Of a stretch of 64,000 bases of DNA, positions 57,732 through 64,000 are shown in pieces. Below the pieces are notes generated by a model, which was not told where the DNA came from, made no database searches, and was given only the letters and a program-made list of their open reading frames with translations. The stretch covers positions 1,557,501 through 1,621,500 of the forward strand of contig NZ_CP053564.1 of the NCBI RefSeq assembly GCF_013155125.1, written 5' to 3'. The position numbers and the translations under genes are program-made. The stretch's first letter is position 1, and every line of letters starts with the position of its first letter. This DNA comes from Pseudonocardia broussonetiae (lineage in GTDB: Bacteria > Actinomycetota > Actinomycetes > Mycobacteriales > Pseudonocardiaceae).

Positions 57732-59057
57732 CTACGGCGTGTGGGGCGAGGGCGCCTGCGGGCCGTTGCGGGGCTCCGGCGGGGTGGCGGGGAGGCGGGC
57801 GGGGGTGCCGAAGGTGCGCATGACGTCCAACTCCGCCTCCAGAACGCCGGCCAGCCGCCGGACCCCCTCGGTGATCCGCTCGGGCGTCGGGTAGCAGTAC
57901 GACAGGCGGAGCTGGCGGCTGCCGAAGCCGTCGGCGTAGAAGCCGGTGCCCGAGGCGTAGGCGACGCGGGCGGTGACGGCGCGCGGCAGCATCGCCTTCG
58001 TGTCGACGCCCTCGGGCACGGTCAGCCACACGTAGAAGCCGCCGTCGGGGATGTTCCACGTGCAACCCTCGGGGAGGTAGGTCTCCAGGGCGCGGAGCAT
58101 CGCGTCGCGGCGGTCGCGGTAGGCCTCGGTGTAGGTCTTCACCTGGCTGCGCCAGTCGTGCGCGGCGAGGTAGCGCGAGACCAGCATCTGGTTGAACGAC
58201 GGCGGGCAGAGCGTGGCCGACTCGGCGGCGAGGACCAGGCGGTCGCGCACCGCGGGCGGCACCAGCGCCCAGCCGACGCGCAGGCCGGAGGCGAACGTCT
58301 TGGAGAACGAGCCGAGGTACACGACGTCGCGGTCCATCGACCGCAGCGCCGGGTAGATGGTGCCGCTGAAGCCCAGCAGGCCGTACGGGTTGTCCTCGAC
58401 GACGGCGACGCCGTACTCCGCGCAGATCGCGAGGACCTCGCTGCGGCGCTCCACGGCGAGCGTGACGCCGGCGGGGTTGTGGAAGTTCGGGATCGTGTAG
58501 AGGAACTTGGGCGTGATCCCCTGCCCGGCGAGGGAGTGCAGGGCCGAGCGCAGCAGCGAGGGCACGAGCCCGTGCTCGTCCATCTGCACGTGGACGACGC
58601 GCGCCTGGTACGCCGCGAAGCTGCCCAGCGCGCCGACGTAGGACGGCCCCTCGGCGATGACGACGTCGCCCGGGTCGCAGTAGATGCGCGTGACGAGGTC
58701 GAGCGCCATCTGCGAGCCGACGGTGACCACGACGTCGTCGGGGTCGGCGCGGATCCCCTCGAGCGCCATCACCTCGCAGATCTGCTCGCGCAGCTCGGGG
58801 CGGCCCTGCGCCGACCCGTACTGCAGGGCCACCTGGCCCTCGCGCTGCACGAGGTCGGCGACCTCGACGGCGAGCGCGTCGAGCGGCAGCGCCGCGATGT
58901 TCGGCATCCCGCCGGCGAGCGAGACGACCTCCGGCCGGCTGGCGACGGCGAACAGCGCGCGGATCTCCGAGGCGGTCATGCCGGCGGTACGTGCTGCGAA
59001 CCGCTCCGCCGGGGCCGCCGCGGACGGTCGGTGGGGCTGGGGCAGCGCGTCGGACAC
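57732..59057 (-). CDS. PLP-dependent aminotransferase (Aro8/LysN-like)
   Basis: About 441 residues from GTG 59057 (GGGAGGA upstream). Fold-type I motifs are LAGGMPNIAALPLDAL, LQYGSAQGRPELREQI, YTIPNFHNPAGVTLA, VVEDNPYGLLGF and the PLP lysine in LGSFSKTFASGLRVGW. There is no N-terminal GntR helix-turn-helix, so it is an enzyme rather than a MocR regulator. It resembles 2-aminoadipate/aromatic aminotransferases. It is a conserved neighbour of parAB in related genera; its substrate is not evident. Confidence 0.9.
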   Translation of the reverse strand: MSDALPQPHRPSAAAPAERFAARTAGMTASEIRALFAVASRPEVVSLAGGMPNIAALPLDALAVEVADLVQREGQVALQYGSAQGRPELREQICEVMALEGIRADPDDVVVTVGSQMALDLVTRIYCDPGDVVIAEGPSYVGALGSFAAYQARVVHVQMDEHGLVPSLLRSALHSLAGQGITPKFLYTIPNFHNPAGVTLAVERRSEVLAICAEYGVAVVEDNPYGLLGFSGTIYPALRSMDRDVVYLGSFSKTFASGLRVGWALVPPAVRDRLVLAAESATLCPPSFNQMLVSRYLAAHDWRSQVKTYTEAYRDRRDAMLRALETYLPEGCTWNIPDGGFYVWLTVPEGVDTKAMLPRAVTARVAYASGTGFYADGFGSRQLRLSYCYPTPERITEGVRRLAGVLEAELDVMRTFGTPARLPATPPEPRNGPQAPSPHTP

Positions 59058-59239
59058 GGTTCCTCCCGGAGGTAGAGATCCGATCGAGTGTAACCAGGTG
59101 GGGTGACCCACAGCCCTTCGTCGTGGGTGAGGCACCGGTCGCAGCACACGGGGTACCGTCCTGAGCTGTATCGATCTATCGTCGGGACGGTCGACGCGTC
59201 GGGCGGCGACGCACGGGGAGCTCGCCGCCGGAGGTTGTT

Positions 59240-59884
59240 GTGTCCTGGCACGTCGCTCCGATCACTCTGGACAATCTGGACGATCTGCCCAAGCGGTGTC
59301 GTCGCTGCGTGTTCTGGGAGCTGTCGGAGACACTCGGCAAGCAGGCCGTCGAGTTCGGCTCGGTGGAGCTGGAGAAGGAGGCCTGGGTCTCCGAGGTCCT
59401 GCTGGAGTGGGGCTCGTGCGGGCGGATCGTCCACGTCGACGGCGCCCCCGCGGGGTACGTCATCTACGCCCCGCCGTCGGCTTCCCCCCGCGCCGCCGAG
59501 ATGCCCACCGGCCCGGTCAGCGCCGACGCCGTGCTGATCACCACGATGCAGGTGATGCCCGAGTTCGCCGGCGAGGGTCTGGGCCGGATGCTCGCGCAGG
59601 CGGTCGTCCGCGACCTCACCCGCCGTGGCGTCAAGGCCGTCGAGGTCTTCGGCGAGGCACGCCCCGGCACCGAGCCCGGGTGCATGATCCCGGTCGACTT
59701 CCTGCGCAGCGTCGGCTTCAAGACCGTCCGCCCGCACCCGCGCTGGCCGCGGCTGCGCATGGAGCTGCGCTCGGCGATGACGTGGAAGGAAGACGTCGAG
59801 GCCGCGCTGGAGCAGCTGCTCGGGTCGATCACGATCCCGATGCAGGCACCGGCTCCGCGTGATTTGGTACCCACCCACTCCTGA
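59240..59884 (+). CDS. GNAT-family acetyltransferase (Rv3916c position)
   Basis: A 214-residue protein from GTG 59240 (GGAGG upstream). The acetyl-CoA-binding region is MQVMPEFAGEGLGRMLAQAVV, followed by AVEVFGEARPGTEPGCMIPV. A Cys-rich N-terminal part (KRCRRCVFWEL) is unusual. It lies between an aminotransferase and cwlM, the place taken by Rv3916c in M. tuberculosis. Its substrate is unknown. Confidence 0.85.
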   Translation: MSWHVAPITLDNLDDLPKRCRRCVFWELSETLGKQAVEFGSVELEKEAWVSEVLLEWGSCGRIVHVDGAPAGYVIYAPPSASPRAAEMPTGPVSADAVLITTMQVMPEFAGEGLGRMLAQAVVRDLTRRGVKAVEVFGEARPGTEPGCMIPVDFLRSVGFKTVRPHPRWPRLRMELRSAMTWKEDVEAALEQLLGSITIPMQAPAPRDLVPTHS

Positions 59885-59974
59885 TCACCCGGCAGCGACG
59901 ATCTCAGGGCGCCCTGAGAACGCCGCTGGAGCCCGTTCCCGGGTCACCGCAGGTGAGGGGCCCGGGACGACCTT

Positions 59975-61132
59975 TCAGATCGCCTGCGCCCCGCCCCGCT
60001 CCAGTTCGCGCGCCAGCACGTCGGAGAAGGTGAAGGTCCCGGTCGGCTGGTCGTTCTGGCCGAGCAGGTAGAGGCGCTTGACGCCCACGAGGACGCCCTC
60101 GGCCACGACGTCGCGGAAGTTCGGGTCGAGCAGGTTGCGCCGGTCGCCGAGGTGCGTCAGGTAGCCGACCTCGATGCGGACGGTCGGCATGCGCGTCAGC
60201 CGCAGCAGCTCCCAGGTGCGGCCCTGCGTGCCGCAGTCGGTCATCGCGGTGCGCGTGAGCAGCTCGCGCTGGATGAGCCCGGCGAGCGCCTCCCCCACGG
60301 TCGACGTGGAGCCCGAGCCGTTGCCGAAGTGGAACGTCGCCAGACCGTTGGCGTGCATGCTGGGGTTGGCGTCGGTGTGCAGCGAGAGCACGAGGTCGGC
60401 GCCGGCGTTGTTGGCGAACGCGGCCCGCTCCGTGTCGCTGGGGCAGGTGTCCTCGCGCCGCGACAGCATGGCCTCCATGCCGGTGGCGGTCATGCGGCCG
60501 ACGAGGCGGCGCCCGAGGTCCCACATCAGGTCGGCCTCGGTGGCGCCGGCGACGGAGACGCCGCGGTCGAGCCCGCCGTGCCCCGGGTCGACGACGATCC
60601 GCTTGCCGCGCAGCCGCGGCCCGGCCTCGCGCAGCAGCTCCTGCTCGCGCAGCAGGTGCGGGCGGCCGCCGGTGACCTTGCGGCCCAGCTGCTTGAGCGA
60701 GCGCAGCGTGGCGGGGCCGCAGACGCCGTCGGGGACGAGGCCGTACTCCCGCTGGAACGCCTTCAGAGCCTTCTCGGTGCGCTCGTCGAACACCCCGCCG
60801 GGACGGCCCGGGTCGAACCCGAGCTCGAGGAGGCGCTCCTGGAGCGTGGTGACGTCGTCGCCGCTCATCGGGGCGGCGATCATGTGCGCGAGCATCCGGT
60901 CGCCCAGGCTCCAGCCCGCCTCGCGCAGCGCGCGGTAGGTGGCCGGGCCGACGATCCCGTCGGTGATGAGGCCCCGGCCCTGCTGGAACGCCCGGACCGC
61001 CTGCTCCACATGGACGTCGAAGTGCTCGTCCGGAAAACCGGGCAGGGGCCCCGCGAGCAGACCGAACTGCCGCAGCGTGGCGCGGACCTCGACCACGGCC
61101 CGACCGGTGTCACCTCGGCGCAACAGCTGCAT
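59975..61132 (-). CDS. cwlM: Peptidoglycan amidase-family protein CwlM
   Basis: About 385 residues from ATG 61132 (MQLLRRGDTGRAVVEVR). Two peptidoglycan-binding repeats come first (FQQGRGLITDGIVGPATYRAL and FQREYGLVPDGVCGPATLRSL). An amidase_3 domain follows with IVVDPGHGGLDRGVS, LVLSLHTDANPS and RIEVGYLTHLGDRRNL; the zinc-type histidines appear present. No signal peptide is visible, fitting CwlM, which in mycobacteria is a cytoplasmic regulator of MurA. It follows trxA in the same direction. Confidence 0.9.
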   Translation of the reverse strand: MQLLRRGDTGRAVVEVRATLRQFGLLAGPLPGFPDEHFDVHVEQAVRAFQQGRGLITDGIVGPATYRALREAGWSLGDRMLAHMIAAPMSGDDVTTLQERLLELGFDPGRPGGVFDERTEKALKAFQREYGLVPDGVCGPATLRSLKQLGRKVTGGRPHLLREQELLREAGPRLRGKRIVVDPGHGGLDRGVSVAGATEADLMWDLGRRLVGRMTATGMEAMLSRREDTCPSDTERAAFANNAGADLVLSLHTDANPSMHANGLATFHFGNGSGSTSTVGEALAGLIQRELLTRTAMTDCGTQGRTWELLRLTRMPTVRIEVGYLTHLGDRRNLLDPNFRDVVAEGVLVGVKRLYLLGQNDQPTGTFTFSDVLARELERGGAQAI

Positions 61133-61256
61133 GCACCCCTCGCTCGATGTCGCGGTCACCACCCGGCTACGGGCGGTCCGGGGAGACATTGTGCCCTGCC
61201 GGCACCCGGAAGGGGGACAGCGGTCGGTTCCCCGGCGTGTTCGAGTCGTGATAAGA

Positions 61257-61288
61257 GCGTGCCCCGCTCCGTGCGGAGCGGGGCACGC
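61257..61288. terminator. Hairpin terminator after trxA
   Basis: GCGTGCCCCGCTCC and GGAGCGGGGCACGC pair as a 14-bp perfect stem around a 4-base loop. It lies just beyond the trxA stop (61297) and before cwlM. Confidence 0.75.
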
Positions 61289-61296
61289 GGGGGGCA

Positions 61297-61626
61297 TCAG
61301 CCCAGGTAGTCGGCCAGGTCCTTCAGCAGCGCGGCCTTGGGCTTGGCGCCGACGATCTGCTTGACCGGCTTGCCGTCCTGGAACACGATCATGGTCGGGA
61401 TCGACATGACCTGGAACGTGCGGGCGGTCTCCGGGTTGGCGTCGATGTCGAGCTTCGCGACGGTGAGCTTGTCCTTGTTCTCACCGGCGATCTCGTCGAG
61501 CACGGGGGCGACCATCTTGCACGGACCGCACCACGTGGCCCAGAAGTCGACGACGACGGTCTTGCCGCTCTTGAGGACGTCGGCGTCGAAGGTGTCGTCG
61601 GTGACGTCGACGGTGTTGTTGCCCAT
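61297..61626 (-). CDS. trxA: Thioredoxin
   Basis: A 109-residue thioredoxin from ATG 61626. The active site is VDFWATWCGPCKMVAPVLDE, with the cis-Pro in VMSIPTMIVFQDGK. It is the dithiol protein reduced by the thioredoxin reductase encoded just upstream. Confidence 0.97.
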   Translation of the reverse strand: MGNNTVDVTDDTFDADVLKSGKTVVVDFWATWCGPCKMVAPVLDEIAGENKDKLTVAKLDIDANPETARTFQVMSIPTMIVFQDGKPVKQIVGAKPKAALLKDLADYLG

Positions 61627-61662
61627 TTCTGTTCTCCCTCTGGGTGGATCGGTCGGACGGTC

Positions 61663-62661
61663 TCAGCCGGTGACGGCGGCGACCTGCTCGGACGCCTGGC
61701 CGTAGCCACCGCCCGCCATCTCGGTGGTGACGGTTCCCTCGGCGAGCCAGCGCTCGGCGTCGATCGCCGCGGAACAGCCGGAACCGGCCGCCGTGATGGC
61801 CTGCCGGTAGGTGTGGTCGACGAGGTCGCCGCAGGCGAACACGCCGGGGATGGCCGTGGCCGTGCTCGGGGACGCGACCTTGACGTAGCCGGCGTCGTCG
61901 AGCTCGAGCTGGCCCTTCACGAGGTCGCTGCGCGGGTCGTGGCCGATGGCGACGAACATCGCCGTGGCCGGGATCGTGCGCTCGTCGCCGGTGACGGTGT
62001 CGCGCAGGCGCAGGCCGGACACGCTGCCCTCGCCCTCGACGCCCACGACCTCGGAGTTCAGCGCCCAGCGCATCTTCGGGTCGTTCTGCGCGCGCTCGAG
62101 CATGATCCTCGAGGCGCGGAAGGTCTCGCGGCGGTGCACGATCGTCACCGACTTCGCGAAGCGGGTGAGGAACGTGGCCTCCTCCATGGCGGAGTCGCCG
62201 CCGCCGACCACGGCGATGTCGTGGTCGCGGAAGAAGAAGCCGTCACAGGTGGCGCACGAGCTGACGCCGCGGCCGAGCAGCTCCTGCTCACCGGGTACGT
62301 CCAGGTAGCGGGCGGCGGCGCCCATCGCCAGGATGACGGCGCGGGCGGAGTAGGTGACGCCGTTGGCGACCACGGTCTTGACCGGGCCCTCGAGCGACAC
62401 CTCCTCGACGTCCTCGGCGCGCAGGTCGGCGCCGAACCGCGTGGCCTGGCCGCGCATCTGCTCCATGAGCTCGGGACCCATGATGCCGTCGGTGAAGCCG
62501 GGGTAGTTCTCCACCTCGGTGGTGGTCATCAGGGCGCCGCCGAACTGCGTGCCCTCGAAGACCAACGGCGCCAGCTGTGCGCGCGCGGCGTACACCGCGG
62601 CCGTGTAGCCGGCCGGCCCGGAGCCGATGATGATCAGCTCGTGCACCTCGTCGGTGGTCAC
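61663..62661 (-). CDS. trxB: Thioredoxin-disulfide reductase
   Basis: A 332-residue flavoprotein. FAD motif [18 protein letters not shown], redox pair in [16 protein letters not shown] motif [15 protein letters not shown] and C-terminal [17 protein letters not shown]. It transfers electrons from NADPH to thioredoxin. It lies between the anti-sigma gene and trxA, the same order as rv3912-rv3913-rv3914 in M. tuberculosis. Confidence 0.97.
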   Translation of the reverse strand: MTTDEVHELIIIGSGPAGYTAAVYAARAQLAPLVFEGTQFGGALMTTTEVENYPGFTDGIMGPELMEQMRGQATRFGADLRAEDVEEVSLEGPVKTVVANGVTYSARAVILAMGAAARYLDVPGEQELLGRGVSSCATCDGFFFRDHDIAVVGGGDSAMEEATFLTRFAKSVTIVHRRETFRASRIMLERAQNDPKMRWALNSEVVGVEGEGSVSGLRLRDTVTGDERTIPATAMFVAIGHDPRSDLVKGQLELDDAGYVKVASPSTATAIPGVFACGDLVDHTYRQAITAAGSGCSAAIDAERWLAEGTVTTEMAGGGYGQASEQVAAVTG

Positions 62662-62747
62662 TGCAACCCCGTCCTCTCAGCTGTACGGCGGTACATCGCC
62701 TCCAACACGATCCCAGGGGTGGACATTCCACGCCGGACCGGGCCTGG

Positions 62748-63350
62748 TCAGCCGACGACGGCGTCGTCCAGCACGGTGCAGGACGGGGTGACGACCAGCA
62801 CGCGGATGCGGCCGAGCTGCCCGGTCGGGAGCACCAGGAGCACGGCGTCGACCCCGTCGAGGCGCACCCGCCGCCCGCCGAGCACCGCGGCGCCGGGACG
62901 GCCGGCGGCGTCCAGGCAGGCGGCGCGCCGGGCGGGGTCGGCGAGCGGGCCGAGGTCGGTGAGCCCGACCGTCGAGCGGGCGACGGCGGCGAGCTCGACC
63001 CGCGTGACGTCGGCGGGCGCCCCCGGACCGGCCACCCCGGACACGGCCCCGCCCGCCAGGGCGACGACGACGGCCGCGGCCGCGGCGAGCAGCCCCCGGC
63101 GCGGAGCCCTCGCGCGCGGCGCGGGAGGAGCCACCCAGGGCTGCGCCAGCCCCGGCGGCAGCGGCGGGGGCCGGAGCGCGGCGAGGTCGGCCCGCGTGGC
63201 CGCGAGCGCGTCGAGGACGGCGGCGGAACGCGGATCGGCGCGCGCGGTGTCGCGGACGGCGCCCGCCCGGACCGGGTCCAGCAGGCCGGCGTCGAGGTCG
63301 GCCAGCAGCTCGACGTCGGGAGCCCCGGCGTCGGGGGTGTCGTCGCTCAC
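62748..63350 (-). CDS. Membrane anti-sigma-M factor
   Basis: A 200-residue protein from GTG 63350, overlapping the sigM stop by 4 bp. The N-terminal ~90 residues are cytosolic (LLADLDAGLLDPVRAGAV), then one membrane helix (GLLAAAAAVVVALAGGAVSG) and a periplasmic part (LAAVARSTVGLTDLGPL). No HxxxCxxC zinc motif is seen. Coupled translation and synteny with rsmA (Rv3912) support an anti-SigM role. Confidence 0.85.
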   Translation of the reverse strand: MSDDTPDAGAPDVELLADLDAGLLDPVRAGAVRDTARADPRSAAVLDALAATRADLAALRPPPLPPGLAQPWVAPPAPRARAPRRGLLAAAAAVVVALAGGAVSGVAGPGAPADVTRVELAAVARSTVGLTDLGPLADPARRAACLDAAGRPGAAVLGGRRVRLDGVDAVLLVLPTGQLGRIRVLVVTPSCTVLDDAVVG

Positions 63351-63892
63351 GCCCCCTCCCGCAGGTGTCCGAGGAGCCGGGCGAGCCGCGTGCGCCCGCG
63401 CGCGCAGCGGCTCTTCACCGTGCCGACGGGCACGGCGAGGATCTGCGCGGTCTCGGCCACGGAGAAACCCTGCACGTCGACGAGCACGACCGCCAGCCGC
63501 TGCTCGGTGGGCAGCTCCGCCAGCGCGTCCTCGACGGCCAGGCGCGTGGCGAGGTCGTTGGCCGTGTCGCCGCGGCGCGCCGGCACGTCGTGGGCGGGCC
63601 AGGGCACCGTGCGGCGGACCGACTCGCGCCGGATCCGGTCGATGCAGGCGTTGACGAGGATGCGGTTGAGCCAGGTGCGGACCGAGGACTCGCCGCGGAA
63701 CCGGTGCGCGTTGCGGTGCGCCGACAGCAGCGCCTCCTGCACGACGTCGGCGGCGTCGTCCCGGTGGGACAGCGTCTGCACCGCGATCCCCCACATCCGC
63801 TCGGTGTGCCGCCCCACCAGCTCGGCGAACGCGGCCCGGTCGCCGTCGAGGTGCGCGGCGAGGAGCTCCGCGTCGCTCCGGGCGCTGGTCAC
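63347..63892 (-). CDS. sigM: ECF RNA polymerase sigma factor SigM
   Basis: A 181-residue ECF sigma factor from GTG 63892. Region 2 has RDDAADVVQEALLSAHRNAH and SSVRTWLNRILVNACIDRIR; region 4 has LPTEQRLAVVLVDVQGFSV and VPVGTVKSRCARGRTRLARL. Position before the anti-sigma-trxB-trxA genes matches the mycobacterial sigM locus. Confidence 0.93.
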   Translation of the reverse strand: MTSARSDAELLAAHLDGDRAAFAELVGRHTERMWGIAVQTLSHRDDAADVVQEALLSAHRNAHRFRGESSVRTWLNRILVNACIDRIRRESVRRTVPWPAHDVPARRGDTANDLATRLAVEDALAELPTEQRLAVVLVDVQGFSVAETAQILAVPVGTVKSRCARGRTRLARLLGHLREGA

Positions 63893-63942
63893 GGGCGGAG
63901 GCTAGGTCGCCGACACCGCCCCCCGTGGCCGAACGGGGGAAC

Positions 63943-64000
63943 TCAGCCCGCCCGGCGGAACTCCACCTCGCCGAGCTCGGAGGAGAAGCCGCCGTCGGCG
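63943..64000 (-). CDS. C-terminal end of an unidentified protein, possibly the MurJ/Rv3910-type protein
   Basis: A stop codon at 63943-63945 closes a reverse-strand frame that stays open to the window edge, ending GEVEFRRAG. In related genomes the gene upstream of sigM encodes a large MurJ-like membrane protein with an extracellular C-terminal domain. Nineteen codons are too few to confirm this. Confidence 0.4.
   Translation of the reverse strand, partial: ADGGFSSELGEVEFRRAG

Noticed and set aside
57732..59057. MocR-type regulator
   Set aside because: There is no N-terminal GntR helix-turn-helix. The protein is only the aminotransferase fold.

Overview
The window is high-GC chromosomal DNA from an actinobacterium, most likely a Pseudonocardia-type member of the Pseudonocardiales. 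The evidence is the gene order dnaA-dnaN-gnd-recF-DUF721-gyrB ... gyrA-DUF3566-tRNA-Ile-tRNA-Ala on one side of the origin. On the other side the order is rpmH-rnpA-yidD-yidC-jag-rsmG-parA-parB ... cwlM-trxA-trxB-anti-sigma-sigM, with Streptomyces-type parS sites and many GTG starts. The replication origin lies at about 47.5-48.3 kb, between dnaN and dnaA.

Layout. (1) 1-9.4 kb: a catabolic island with an acyl-CoA synthetase (cut by the window edge) and a LuxR-type regulator, then a leftward nitrile-to-acid operon. That operon holds cobalt-type nitrile hydratase beta and alpha, an activator protein, an AtzG-like small subunit, an amidase, a degenerate nitrile-hydratase-like fusion protein and a membrane protein. 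Beside it sit an ArsR repressor and an SRPBCC/amide-receptor-like fusion gene with an apparent frameshift. A shared 19-bp motif lies upstream of both the hydratase operon and arsR. (2) 9.4-14.7 kb: truncated hemoglobin, a small secreted protein, tRNA-Ala, a DLW-39 protein, tRNA-Ile, a DUF3566 protein and gyrA. (3) 15.0-40.5 kb: a biosynthetic gene cluster placed exactly between gyrA and gyrB, which are normally adjacent. (4) 40.6-47.5 kb: a pentapeptide-repeat protein, gyrB, DUF721, recF, gnd and dnaN. (5) 47.5-64 kb: oriC, dnaA and the core origin-proximal genes through sigM.

The cluster. A PapA-type aminodeoxychorismate synthase, a chorismate-mutase-like domain fused to a single catalytic HPPD-like dioxygenase domain, and a PapC-type dehydrogenase should make a 4-aminophenylpyruvate-derived arylamine. 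An arylamine-N-acyltransferase-like protein, a carrier protein and an FkbH-type enzyme form one unit that could put a C3 (glyceryl-type) acyl group on that amine. A six-domain NRPS (first A domain with a serine code, second with a beta-amino-acid-type code), a stand-alone ACP, an AMP ligase, two aminotransferases, a luciferase-like monooxygenase and a C-A-MT-PCP-reductase NRPS complete the line. The reductase domain suggests release as an aldehyde or alcohol.

The most important observation is the link to DNA gyrase. The cluster is bordered on one side by a pentapeptide-repeat protein next to gyrB. The gyrase gene segments nearest the cluster (gyrA codons 1 to about 160 and the 3' part of gyrB) have codon use unlike the rest of the same genes. 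They also carry substitutions at normally conserved positions: GyrB has Pro in place of the Asp of the EGDSAGG motif, and GyrA has Leu and Glu in the GRALPxVxDG motif. The simplest reading is that an undescribed gyrase-targeting peptide pathway moved into this chromosome together with self-resistant gyrase segments, by recombination within gyrA and gyrB. The codon reading and motif comparison are direct. The target and the product are inference.
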